From Bacteroidota bacterium (GTDB taxonomy: Bacteria; Bacteroidota; Bacteroidia; UBA7662; JAIXUI01): 36,497 nt of DNA. The notes under the pieces are model-generated. The model worked only from the letters and a program-made list of their open reading frames with translations, was not told where the DNA came from and made no database searches. The stretch is taken from NCBI GenBank assembly GCA_027484125.1, contig JAIXUI010000121.1:1-36497 (forward strand), given 5' to 3'. A program made the translations under genes and the position numbers. Below are positions 8,250 through 15,960 of the stretch, one piece after another. Every line of letters begins with the position of its first letter. The stretch's first letter is position 1.

Positions 8250-9927
8250 GTTTTTTTACTACAAATAGCCCATGTAAGTGTCCATAAACGGGCGCTTTTT
8301 CTTTGTCTTTTTCCTCCACCATTTCGGTAGGCCTATTCCACTGCACCCCTGCCTGTTTTAGCCTACTTTCGTCGGTCCCCATCCAACCGAGAATGATGAT
8401 GTTTTGCCTATTTCTCTTTAAATCATCCATCCAGGCATGAAAGGCTCGGTCTTCATTGATCTGATGACTTATCAATCGGACATGCACAATCAGTAAATTG
8501 ATGCCGATGAGAATCATCAACCAATAGGATAAAATACCCGGTTTGCGTTTGTTGGTTGCATGCCATAAGAGCAAAAGAGGGGCAAACCAAAGTTGTGGAA
8601 TATAACGAGCCATCCAGTTTTGCTCTAGCCAAAAGACTGGAGAAATCAACAACAGAAAAAGAATCCATGCAGGAAATGGCATTTTTTGTTGCAAAAGGAG
8701 GGCAAGCAAGAGAATGAATGTGAATAATAGAATTTCTTGAAAAAAAGGAACAAAGCTGTTTAATTCAGGAGCAGCCCCATCGTAAATGCCAAGGTCTAAT
8801 GGAATTTGAAAAATTGGGCGTTGCTTGTTTTTTTCTGGTGCCCTTATGAAAAGAGGTTCGGCAGTGTGCGATTTATAAAAACGTTCGAATCTGTTGGTAT
8901 TGAAAAAATCGGCGGGATAGCAGGTTTCTGAAACTTGCTTATTGACATTGTTTTCTCCTAAAAGCGGGTAGAACATATGGCCTTTTTCGAGGTGGTTTCG
9001 CACATAAGTTGGATATCCTAAACCTCCTATGCCAAGTAATCCGAATAACAGACCTACAATAACAAGCATTCCGGGCGACAACTGTGCTATCCACATCTGC
9101 CTCCAGGTCCAAGCGCCTCCTATGAGCACAACATAGAGGAGCCCGGTGAATTTTAAATTGGCAATAAATACAGCTAGAATCAAAATCGAAAATCCAAAGT
9201 ATCTGGAGCCGGTTTTTTCAGCCTGATAAAATCCAAACATCATTAAAAGCAGCCCCGACGCCAGCTCTCCGTCGATGTAGTGACTGAACATCAGGTTCAC
9301 TGATACCGGATTAAATGCTGCAAATACAACTAGGATTGCTTTAAGTAATCGATTGCGTTTTTCTTGCAAAGCCACAACAAGCCCGCTTCCCAAAGCGGCG
9401 AGCATCATAATCCACTGATTAATCCTTCCTGCATCTTGAATGTCAAGCAGTTGAACCCAGCTTGCTCCAGCTATCCATGAGCCTTTTGCATAGTGATTGA
9501 CGTATAATTCAGCGAATGGAAACGTGTCTTGTGGTAAATATTGATAGAATGGATTCCAACCTTCCCAAGCTAAGGCTTGAATGGCTTTGAGGTGGTACCA
9601 ATTGCCATCGTAACTGTGGTCGAAGGTCCAGCTGGCTAAAGGCACCATGGAAGAAATAGCCAAAACTGTTAACACAATCCCCGCGGGAAGAATACGAGCC
9701 GGAGATTTACATGCTAATCGTGAACCTAACAACTGAAAGGCTACCCAAATTAGGCCGCCTGTGAGAGTAGAAAATTTACTGATTGGTCCAAACCAAGCAA
9801 GCCATGCTGCATTGGTAAGGGCAAAAAAAGCAGGTAAACAGCCAAGGCTGAAAAACCACCAGAAAAGAAGGGGAAGGTCCGGCTGTTGCCTAACCATGAG
9901 GGGAGTCAGTATGGGCTTCCGGTGCAT
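8236..9927 (-). CDS. Polytopic membrane protein, GT-C glycosyltransferase-like
   Basis: A 563-residue protein dominated by hydrophobic helices, about ten to twelve by eye, with a soluble C-terminal tail. After the first membrane segments comes SYDGNWYHLKAIQALAW, which recalls the acidic motif in the first luminal loop of GT-C enzymes (PMT/ArnT/GT39 type). GT-C enzymes transfer sugars from polyprenyl-phosphate donors. A dolichol-phosphate-mannose-synthase-like gene is present at 32712-33443, so a donor may exist in the cell. The function is inferred from this general architecture only. I chose the ATG at 9927 (MHRKPILTP) because a perfect -7 box ends 6 nt before it; the longer frame would overlap that promoter. 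It converges on xseA with a 14-bp overlap. Confidence 0.62.
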   Translation of the reverse strand: MHRKPILTPLMVRQQPDLPLLFWWFFSLGCLPAFFALTNAAWLAWFGPISKFSTLTGGLIWVAFQLLGSRLACKSPARILPAGIVLTVLAISSMVPLASWTFDHSYDGNWYHLKAIQALAWEGWNPFYQYLPQDTFPFAELYVNHYAKGSWIAGASWVQLLDIQDAGRINQWIMMLAALGSGLVVALQEKRNRLLKAILVVFAAFNPVSVNLMFSHYIDGELASGLLLMMFGFYQAEKTGSRYFGFSILILAVFIANLKFTGLLYVVLIGGAWTWRQMWIAQLSPGMLVIVGLLFGLLGIGGLGYPTYVRNHLEKGHMFYPLLGENNVNKQVSETCYPADFFNTNRFERFYKSHTAEPLFIRAPEKNKQRPIFQIPLDLGIYDGAAPELNSFVPFFQEILLFTFILLLALLLQQKMPFPAWILFLLLISPVFWLEQNWMARYIPQLWFAPLLLLWHATNKRKPGILSYWLMILIGINLLIVHVRLISHQINEDRAFHAWMDDLKRNRQNIIILGWMGTDESRLKQAGVQWNRPTEMVEEKDKEKAPVYGHLHGLFVVKKPIGE

Positions 9928-9933
9928 GCAGCG

Positions 9934-9941
9934 CAAAAGTA
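9934..9941 (-). promoter_or_regulatory. -7 box for the GT-C-like gene
   Basis: The minus-strand sequence TACTTTTG fits TAnnTTTG and ends 6 nt before the ATG at 9927, implying an almost leaderless mRNA. No clear -33 TTG is visible at the usual distance. It lies back to back with the xseB box. Confidence 0.55.
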
Positions 9942-9979
9942 CAGATTTACGCATTCCGCAGTTGTTCAGATGTGCTGCT

Positions 9980-9987
9980 TATCTTTG
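9980..9987 (+). promoter_or_regulatory. -7 box for xseB
   Basis: TATCTTTG fits TAnnTTTG and lies 4 nt before the xseB ATG at 9992. If transcription begins at the normal distance, the mRNA would start at or next to the A of the ATG. A TTG at 9962-9964 is only 15 nt upstream, shorter than usual. Confidence 0.58.
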
Positions 9988-9991
9988 AAGT

Positions 9992-10195
9992 ATGCAAATT
10001 CGGATTGAAGAAAAACTCAAACGTATTCGTCAGATTTCAGATCTGCTTCAGCAAGAACAAACAGACTTAGATCAGGCTTTAGCCCTTTATCATGAGTCTA
10101 TGGAGTTGATTCAGGCTTGTCGTGCTTCACTTGATCAGGCTAGTCTTCAGTTTGAAATGCTTAAAAGGCCAAACAAGCCTGATGACCACGCCTGA
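9992..10195 (+). CDS. xseB: Exodeoxyribonuclease VII small subunit
   Basis: A 67-residue, mostly helical protein that fits XseB in size and layout. The conserved pattern is a first amphipathic helix (EEKLKRIRQISDLLQQEQTD), then DLDQALALYHESMELIQACR, equivalent to the family's ExG-x-L-x-L-E-E-S-L-x-x-Y-E-x-G-x-x-L core, and a third helix. Several copies coat the large subunit's C-terminal helix in exonuclease VII and modulate its activity. The partner gene xseA lies 1.7 kb upstream on the same strand, separated by an opposite-strand gene, so the subunits are made from different transcripts. The 3' end overlaps the start of the next gene by 14 bp, suggesting translational coupling. Confidence 0.85.
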   Translation: MQIRIEEKLKRIRQISDLLQQEQTDLDQALALYHESMELIQACRASLDQASLQFEMLKRPNKPDDHA

Positions 10196-10571
10196 TTGGT
10201 ATCAAGGAATTGGGCCTGCCGATTTTAACGCTCACCTGCTTACAGCTTGTGTACGCCAATTGTTGGTAGATATTGCTCGTTCAGGACTCGAGTTTCATTG
10301 GGAAGAGAATACTGAACAAGATTTGGGTCAGTTGCACCCTCGATTAAGTCAGTTTTTGGAGGGACTTCAGCGCAGCTCAGGGGATGTTTTACAACGGCTG
10401 ATGTATCGCATTGATGTCTCAGAATCAGCTTTGCGGGCGGTTTTGCGCAACCATCCTACTAGCCGAGGTTCTGCTGATGCTTTAGCTACTTTGGTGCTTA
10501 AGCGTGAAATGCAAAAAGTAATGATAAGAGAATACCTAAGTGGAGGCTCCGGAAATAGCACTAAGGCATAA
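10182..10571 (+). CDS. Uncharacterised 129-residue protein coupled to xseB
   Basis: I do not recognise this gene. The ATG at 10182 starts MTTPDWYQGIGPADFNAHLL inside the end of xseB (14-bp overlap, different frame); a longer frame open from 10122 would lie wholly within xseB. The predicted protein has no signal peptide or membrane segment. It appears mainly helical, with several acidic and Leu-rich stretches (QFLEGLQRSSGDVLQRLMYRI) and a basic C-terminal helix (LVLKREMQKVMIREYL). The overlap suggests it is translated with xseB, and so might act in DNA metabolism, but it could equally be an accident of compaction. Its last 11 bp overlap the end of the converging LysE-family gene. Confidence 0.7.
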   Translation: MTTPDWYQGIGPADFNAHLLTACVRQLLVDIARSGLEFHWEENTEQDLGQLHPRLSQFLEGLQRSSGDVLQRLMYRIDVSESALRAVLRNHPTSRGSADALATLVLKREMQKVMIREYLSGGSGNSTKA

Positions 10572-11184
10572 ACGCCTGTCCCGCTAGAACTTTATACAGA
10601 ATAGTGCCTCCTCCGATTACCAGCACTGCCCCTGAAAATTGGTTGATGCGAAGTAGCACTTGTGCATTTAGAACTTTTTGTAATCGCTTGGCTATATAAG
10701 CTTTGGCTAAATCTGTACCGAATACCACTCCCAAGGCACCTGTGAAAAACAGGGGGACTTCTGAAGTGTCAAAAACACTATTGACCCAACTTACATTTCC
10801 TAACCAATAGGTGATGGCAAAGGGGTTTAACGTGTTGAGTAAAAAGCCTTTAAGCAAAGGTCCTCCTTTACGAAATTTACTGTCGTCAGCGGGTTTTACT
10901 TCAATACGTCGTTTAAGTAACATACTTAGACCATACAAGGTCATGAAAGCACTTCCTATTAAACCTAAGTATTTCATAAATACGGGGTCGTGGAATAAAC
11001 TCACTAACCCGAAGTAAGAAATTGCTACACAAAGTGCGTCACTTAGGAGAATACCGAGTGCCATAAAAGCGCCTGCTGAAAATCCGCGGGTAATGCTTGT
11101 TTGCATTAAGGCAAAGAAAACAGGGCCTCCTAGCATCAATGCTACTAAGAAGCCGAAGCCTATGCCTTGCCAGAGGGCGTCCAA
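10561..11184 (-). CDS. LysE/RhtB-family amino-acid exporter
   Basis: A 207-residue inner-membrane protein with about six hydrophobic segments, the normal size for the LysE superfamily. The N-terminal signature GFLVALMLGGPVFFALMQTS, with its Gly-Pro turn, and GAFMALGILLSDALC are typical. A basic loop (LKRRIEVKPADDSKFRKGG) lies after the third segment, followed by GFLLNTLNPFAITYW. Members export amino acids or derivatives by proton antiport; substrates vary, and none can be named here. The start codon lies 3 nt after the stop of the GH3-family gene, so the two form a tight operon. That suggests the exporter may handle a product or substrate of that enzyme, which is inference. Confidence 0.9.
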   Translation of the reverse strand: MDALWQGIGFGFLVALMLGGPVFFALMQTSITRGFSAGAFMALGILLSDALCVAISYFGLVSLFHDPVFMKYLGLIGSAFMTLYGLSMLLKRRIEVKPADDSKFRKGGPLLKGFLLNTLNPFAITYWLGNVSWVNSVFDTSEVPLFFTGALGVVFGTDLAKAYIAKRLQKVLNAQVLLRINQFSGAVLVIGGGTILYKVLAGQAFMP

Positions 11185-11187
11185 AAC

Positions 11188-12723
11188 TTAAATAGAGATT
11201 TTTCTGGAAGCTAAAAAGGTCTTCCAATCTTGAACAAATGATTTATTTAAAACACGGGGGAATTTGTGTTGTCCACCCATCTTCCCTTTACTTTCCAACC
11301 AATCAAAAAATATTTGATTAGGAAGTACGATGACTTCTACTTTTTCTAAAGCATGCAGTCGTTCGGTAGCGTAGTCATCGTTGATTGATTTTAGCTGAAT
11401 GTCGATGGCTTGGCTTAAGGTACTGGCTTCAATCGCATCGTCGCAGCCAATGTACCAACGATGTCCGAATAGATTGTTTTCAGTGGTATAACCTTCCGTG
11501 GTAAACTCTTTGATTTTCAGATTGAATTTCTCGCTTACGTGATGGATAGCATTATTCATATTATCCACCGAAAGGTGCTCTCCACAAAGGGAAAGGAAGT
11601 GCTTGGTTCGTCCACAGATTCTGATTTCGCTATGTTTGAGCGAGGTGAATTGAATCACATCGCCAATTAAATAGCGGTAAGCACCTGCACAGGAGGTGAG
11701 CAATAAAGCGTAAGGCTTATTTTCTTCTACTTGACCAATGTGCAGGGTTTTCGCTTCTGGTTTTACGTTGCCTTCTTCGTCAAAATTTTCTTCGTTGAAA
11801 GGGATAAATTCATAGTAGATGCCGTTGTTCAGAATCAGCTTCATGCCGGTTCTTTCAGAGCGAGCATCGTAAGCGATAAATCCTTCAGAGGCCAAGTAAG
11901 TTTCGAAATAGATGAGCGGGTGATCCAATAAGCGTTCAAAACCTTGCTTGTATGGTTCGAAACTCACGCCACCGTGGGCATATACTTTAAGATTTGGCCA
12001 GATTTCATGGATATTCTTGAGGTTGTATCGCTCAATGATTCGCTCCATGATGATTTGAAGCCAAGCCGGAACGCCTGCAATTATCCAGATGTCCCATTCT
12101 TTGGCATGCGAAACGATGCTTTCAATCTTTTCTTCCCAGTCTTTTACTTTGGCAATCTGCTTTCCTGGTTTGTAGAAACGTTCGAACCAGAATGGGATTT
12201 TGCTGGCGTTGATACCACTTAAGTCGCCGGAGAAGTAGGAGCCGTTAAAGTTGAGGTGTGTACTTCCACCCACCATCAACATCCCTTTTTCGAATAAATT
12301 CGACGGAAGGTTGTAGTGAGCGAGGGTGTAAATTTGTTTGAAGCTGGCCTTCCGCATGGCTTTAATCATGTCTTCCGTAACCGGAATGTATTTGGAAGAA
12401 GCTTCTGAAGTGCCAGAACTAAGTGCAAAGTAACGAGTAACTCCAGGCCAAGTAACATTTGGAACAGAATCTAACTGTTTGTGCCACCAAGCTTTATAGA
12501 TGGAGTTGTAATCGTAAATAGGCAAACTACCGCTGTAAGCTTTTAAGATATCCGGGCTCTTTAGGATGTCATCGAAGTGAAAATGCTCTCCTATTTGTGT
12601 TTTTTCGGCGGTTTTCAGGAGTTTTCTCAATACAAGTCGTTGTTGTTGTTCGGCATCGAATAACTGAAAACTCAGCGCGGTTCTGAGTTTGAGACTCTTC
12701 TGAAAAATCGTTCCTAATAACAC
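11188..12723 (-). CDS. GH3-family acyl-adenylating / amino-acid-conjugating enzyme
   Basis: A 511-residue protein of the GH3 (auxin-responsive promoter) family within the ANL adenylating superfamily. Motifs seen are the phosphate-binding loop FALSSGTSEASSKYIP (around 100-114), YFETYLASEGFIAYD (the second adenylate-binding motif, GH3 T/SEG pattern), and YRYLIGDVIQFTSL followed by ICGRTKHFLSLCGEHL. Plant GH3 enzymes adenylate a carboxylic acid and join it to an amino acid; bacterial members are largely uncharacterised. I chose the GTG at 12723 (LLGTIFQKSLKLRTAL follows), since the frame further upstream crosses the divergent rfbA promoter and start. A -7-like box with one mismatch (TATTTTCG, 12753-12746) lies upstream. 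It is followed 3 nt later by the LysE-family exporter gene. Confidence 0.88.
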   Translation of the reverse strand: MLLGTIFQKSLKLRTALSFQLFDAEQQQRLVLRKLLKTAEKTQIGEHFHFDDILKSPDILKAYSGSLPIYDYNSIYKAWWHKQLDSVPNVTWPGVTRYFALSSGTSEASSKYIPVTEDMIKAMRKASFKQIYTLAHYNLPSNLFEKGMLMVGGSTHLNFNGSYFSGDLSGINASKIPFWFERFYKPGKQIAKVKDWEEKIESIVSHAKEWDIWIIAGVPAWLQIIMERIIERYNLKNIHEIWPNLKVYAHGGVSFEPYKQGFERLLDHPLIYFETYLASEGFIAYDARSERTGMKLILNNGIYYEFIPFNEENFDEEGNVKPEAKTLHIGQVEENKPYALLLTSCAGAYRYLIGDVIQFTSLKHSEIRICGRTKHFLSLCGEHLSVDNMNNAIHHVSEKFNLKIKEFTTEGYTTENNLFGHRWYIGCDDAIEASTLSQAIDIQLKSINDDYATERLHALEKVEVIVLPNQIFFDWLESKGKMGGQHKFPRVLNKSFVQDWKTFLASRKISI

Positions 12724-12785
12724 AGTGCTTCCTTGTTGATTTTTGCGAAAATACAGGATTATTAAATTGGAATGAGCCCAACTGT

Positions 12786-12793
12786 TAGATTTG
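12786..12793 (+). promoter_or_regulatory. -7 box for the rfbA-galE operon
   Basis: TAGATTTG fits TAnnTTTG and lies 17 nt before the rfbA ATG. A TTG at 12767-12769 lies 16 nt upstream, slightly close. The divergent GH3-family gene shares this short intergenic region. Confidence 0.55.
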
Positions 12794-12810
12794 TATAACT
12801 GCCCACTACT

Positions 12811-13674
12811 ATGAAAGGAATTATTCTTGCCGGAGGTTCCGGAACCCGCCTTCACCCCATCACCCTTGCCATGAGCAAGCAACTGATGCCGGTTTACGAC
12901 AAACCCATGATTTACTATCCTTTGTCCATTTTGATGATGGCCAATATTCGGGATATTTTGATCATTTCAACGCCCCACGATTTGCCCCATTTCAAGCGGC
13001 TGTTGGGAGATGGAAGCAGATTGGGAATGAATTTCGATTATGTAGAACAACATGTTCCCAATGGACTTGCTCAAGCTTTTGTATTGGGTGAACAGTTTAT
13101 CGGTGGCGATAAAGCCGCTCTTATTCTTGGTGATAACATCTTCTATGGCTCAGGTATGAAGGAATTATTGCTCGAAAATAACAACCCTGATGGAGGGGTT
13201 GTCTTTGCTTATCATGTGTCTGATCCTGAGCGCTATGGCGTAGTGGACTTTGACGAAAACAATAAGGCTATTTCTATCGAGGAGAAGCCTCTGAAACCAA
13301 AATCAAACTACGCAGTTCCAGGTCTCTACTTTTATGACAATGAAGTAGTGGAAATTGCTAAAAACCTTCAACCTTCTGCTCGAGGCGAATATGAAATTAC
13401 GGATGTCAACAAGCATTATCTCGAAAGAGGCAAGCTTAAGGTTGGTATTCTAAATCGTGGTACTGCCTGGCTTGACACTGGAACTGTTCCTTCTCTCATG
13501 CAGGCAGGTGAGTTTGTTCGAGTTATTGAAGAAAGACAAGGACTGAAAATTGGTTGTATTGAAGAAATCGCCTGGAACATGGGCTTTATCACCACCGATC
13601 AGTTAGCCGCATTAGCTGAACCTTTGATGAAGAGCGGTTATGGTCAGTACATCATGAATCAAATTAAACGCTGA
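12811..13674 (+). CDS. rfbA: Glucose-1-phosphate thymidylyltransferase
   Basis: A 287-residue nucleotidyltransferase of normal RmlA length that makes dTDP-glucose from dTTP and glucose-1-phosphate, the first step to dTDP-rhamnose and related surface sugars. It shows the start [18 protein letters not shown] (GGxGTRL at 8-14), [18 protein letters not shown], and the metal/nucleotide motif LGDNIFYG (D108). [19 protein letters not shown] and [10 protein letters not shown] are also typical. The other dTDP-sugar genes (rfbB, C, D) are not in the window, so the sugar made is unknown. Its stop codon overlaps the galE start by 1 nt (TGATG), so the two are translationally coupled. Confidence 0.96.
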   Translation: MKGIILAGGSGTRLHPITLAMSKQLMPVYDKPMIYYPLSILMMANIRDILIISTPHDLPHFKRLLGDGSRLGMNFDYVEQHVPNGLAQAFVLGEQFIGGDKAALILGDNIFYGSGMKELLLENNNPDGGVVFAYHVSDPERYGVVDFDENNKAISIEEKPLKPKSNYAVPGLYFYDNEVVEIAKNLQPSARGEYEITDVNKHYLERGKLKVGILNRGTAWLDTGTVPSLMQAGEFVRVIEERQGLKIGCIEEIAWNMGFITTDQLAALAEPLMKSGYGQYIMNQIKR

Positions 13675-14714
13675 TGGCAAGAATTCTCGTCACAGGTGGT
13701 TGTGGTTTCATCGGTTCACATACCGTGGTGGATTTGGTTGAAGCCGGACATGAAGTAATCAGTGTTGATAATTATTCAAACTCCTATCCTTGGATTGAAG
13801 ATCGAATTGTTGAACTCATTGGCAGAGAGCGCTATGAGCACCAGGAAGTTGACCTTCGCGACTATCACCAACTTGCTGCTTTGTTAACTAATTGCAAGGC
13901 TATTGATGGGGTGATTCATTTCGCGGCTTTCAAAAGCGTGGCAGAGTCGGTTAAAAATCCACTCAAGTACTTCGATAATAACCTGATTGGACTTAACAAC
14001 ATCCTTCGGGCGTGTGATGAATTTGCCATACCTTATTTGGTTTTTTCCTCATCCTGCACAGTTTATGGTAATCCACCAGAGCTTCCTGTAACGGAGCAAA
14101 CACCGCTTCCTGAGCCGGAATCACCTTATGGAAGAACCAAACGCATGGGAGAAGACATCCTCAAGGACTATGTAAAAGCCTCCTCTACCCACGTGGTTTC
14201 CTTGCGTTATTTTAATCCGGTAGGTGCGCATCCTTCCATTAGAATAGGGGAGTTGCCCATTGGAGTGCCTTCTTACTTGGTGCCTTATATCACTCAAACC
14301 GCCATAGGATTAAGAGAGAAGCTCACCATCTTTGGAGGAGATTATCCTACCCGCGACGGAAGCTGTATTCGCGACTTCATCCACGTTTGCGATATTGCCG
14401 CGGCTCATACCCAAGCCTTGGAGTTTTTGTTGAACAAGCGGTTCACTTCCCAATTGGAAATCTTCAACTTAGGAACTGGCAATGGGGTAACAGTTAAAGA
14501 AGCCGTTCAGTCTTTTCTGAAAGTTTCTGGGGTAAATCTTAATTATGAAATAGGCCCACGCCGCGATGGGGATGTGGTCGCTATTTATGCTGACAATACC
14601 AGAGCGCGAGAAATACTCGGCTGGACTCCTCGACTTACCCTCGACGACATGATGGACTCAGCTTGGCGTTGGGAAGTTTCACTCAAAGAAATGAACGATC
14701 AACTGATTCGATAA
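13674..14714 (+). CDS. galE: UDP-glucose 4-epimerase
   Basis: A 346-residue extended short-chain dehydrogenase/reductase of standard GalE length. It has the NAD-binding GGCGFIGSHTVVD (8-20), DNYSNS after the second strand, the catalytic YGRTK (Y152, K156), and the late motifs RYFNPVGAHPS and YPTRDGSCIRDFIHV. It interconverts UDP-glucose and UDP-galactose for Leloir metabolism or surface polysaccharides. Coupling to rfbA through a 1-nt overlap favours a role in polysaccharide precursor supply. The downstream phosphoribosyltransferase gene starts 9 nt after the stop codon. Confidence 0.96.
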   Translation: MARILVTGGCGFIGSHTVVDLVEAGHEVISVDNYSNSYPWIEDRIVELIGRERYEHQEVDLRDYHQLAALLTNCKAIDGVIHFAAFKSVAESVKNPLKYFDNNLIGLNNILRACDEFAIPYLVFSSSCTVYGNPPELPVTEQTPLPEPESPYGRTKRMGEDILKDYVKASSTHVVSLRYFNPVGAHPSIRIGELPIGVPSYLVPYITQTAIGLREKLTIFGGDYPTRDGSCIRDFIHVCDIAAAHTQALEFLLNKRFTSQLEIFNLGTGNGVTVKEAVQSFLKVSGVNLNYEIGPRRDGDVVAIYADNTRAREILGWTPRLTLDDMMDSAWRWEVSLKEMNDQLIR

Positions 14715-14723
14715 TCAATAGCT

Positions 14724-15218
14724 ATGTCTTCAACCTTAATCCTCGATAAACAGAAAGTAGAGCAGAAGATTCTTCGGCTTGCGTGGCAGATTTTCGAAAA
14801 ACATGCTTCTGAAAATAAAATCATGCTCTTCGGTATTAAGAATCGCGGTTTGCAATTGGCAGAACTTTTAGCAGAAAAACTGCGCGCTATCTCTGATTTG
14901 GAAGTGGTGGTTGGAAGTATCAGGATGAATAAAAGAAATCCGGTTCATGATGAAATAACCCTTTCACATGAACCGGACTTTTGGAAATCATTGCCCATTG
15001 TTATTGTGGACGATGTGGCGAATTCCGGTCAAACGCTGATGTACGCGCTTAAGCCTTTTATGGGCGAATTGCTTAGTCAGTTGCATATGGCAGTTTTGGT
15101 TGACCGGGCACATAAAAAATTCCCGATTAGCCCTGACTTCGTCGGTTTGTCGTTAGCCACTACCTTGCAAGAGCATATAGAGCTCAGGATGGAAGAAGGC
15201 CAAGTTTATCTTACCTGA
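14724..15218 (+). CDS. PyrR-like phosphoribosyltransferase
   Basis: A 164-residue type I phosphoribosyltransferase. The PRPP-binding motif VIVDDVANSGQT is at 93-104, and an upstream strand-loop FGIKNRGLQLAELLAEKL is typical of the PyrR subgroup, as are MAVLVDRAHKKFPISPDFVG and the short C-terminal tail. PyrR proteins regulate pyrimidine genes by binding RNA or act as uracil phosphoribosyltransferases. The flanking nucleotide-sugar genes suggest a role near UTP supply, but no pyr gene or RNA attenuator is visible. Hence the precise substrate is open. It is the last gene of the rfbA-galE run and converges on the DsbA-like gene with only 4 nt between stop codons. Confidence 0.8.
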   Translation: MSSTLILDKQKVEQKILRLAWQIFEKHASENKIMLFGIKNRGLQLAELLAEKLRAISDLEVVVGSIRMNKRNPVHDEITLSHEPDFWKSLPIVIVDDVANSGQTLMYALKPFMGELLSQLHMAVLVDRAHKKFPISPDFVGLSLATTLQEHIELRMEEGQVYLT

Positions 15219-15222
15219 AGGA

Positions 15223-15867
15223 TTAGGCGTCTTCCCATGCTTGCAGCAATGCTTTTCGCATCACTTCGCTGCCTCTAGCTCCAGAAATGCCCCACTTTCT
15301 GTCAATTACTATAAATGGGACTCCTTGAACTCCCAGTACTTTAGCTTCTTGAACATCTTTATTTAAATCGCTTTTTAAGGATTCTATTTGAAGCTTGAAT
15401 TCATCCCAGTTCAGTTCATGTTGAGAAGCGATACCTTGAAGCAATGAATCATCTTCTAGGGATAAACCATCGGTGAAGTATGCTTTGAATAAGCTTTTGT
15501 AAACCTGGTGGTCTTGATTACTCTTTTTTGCAAATTGTAATAGACAATGAGCCTTTGCAGAATCAGCCGGAATGGCTGCATCTAGGTTAAATTCAAGCCC
15601 TTCTTTTTGCGCAAAGGAAGAAACATGCTCTGTGGCTTCTTGAGCCCATTCAACCGATTGCCCTTTGGTTCTGGCAAGATGTTCTATCAGGTTCTCCCCT
15701 TCTTTTTTATTGAAATGGGGGTTCAATAGATAGCCTTTCCATTCAATACGATAATCAGTGTCTTCAGGAAGTGATGATAAGGCTCTGCTGAGTTGTTGAT
15801 GTCCGATGTAGCAAAATGGACAAACTACATCAGACCAAACTTCAATCTGTATGGGCTTTTTACGCAT
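15223..15867 (-). CDS. DsbA/FrnE-family thioredoxin-fold oxidoreductase
   Basis: A 214-residue cytoplasmic-type DsbA-like protein; there is no signal peptide. The active site CPFC is C16/C19 in EVWSDVVCPFCYIGHQQLSRA, followed by the helical insertion domain and the late cis-Pro region LGVQGVPFIVIDRKWGISGA. These are features of the FrnE subgroup, whose members act as disulfide oxidoreductases/isomerases; some protect against oxidative stress. Length matches the family. The gene stands alone, divergent from the secreted nuclease (93 nt between starts), with no good -7 box of its own seen. Its 3' end faces that of the PyrR-like gene. Confidence 0.9.
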   Translation of the reverse strand: MRKKPIQIEVWSDVVCPFCYIGHQQLSRALSSLPEDTDYRIEWKGYLLNPHFNKKEGENLIEHLARTKGQSVEWAQEATEHVSSFAQKEGLEFNLDAAIPADSAKAHCLLQFAKKSNQDHQVYKSLFKAYFTDGLSLEDDSLLQGIASQHELNWDEFKLQIESLKSDLNKDVQEAKVLGVQGVPFIVIDRKWGISGARGSEVMRKALLQAWEDA

Positions 15868-15948
15868 GGTTATGAATCTCTCGGATTAACTATACATGAA
15901 TAAACCTATAATTTCTCTGTGTGTTTTTCCTGATTTCCATTTTTCTGA

Positions 15949-15956
15949 TAGCTTTG
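15949..15956 (+). promoter_or_regulatory. -7 box for the nuclease gene
   Basis: TAGCTTTG fits TAnnTTTG and lies 4 nt before the ATG at 15961, the same spacing as at xseB, implying a leaderless transcript. No TTG is found at the usual -33 distance, though the region is T-rich. Confidence 0.57.
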
Positions 15957-15960
15957 ATGC

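Noticed and set aside
10122-10181. N-terminal extension of the orphan gene into xseB
   Set aside because: It would lie wholly within xseB in another frame; the ATG at 10182 with a 14-bp overlap is a more usual arrangement.
12724-12882. 53-codon upstream extension of the GH3-family gene
   Set aside because: It crosses the rfbA promoter and start codon, and the residues do not look like the family.
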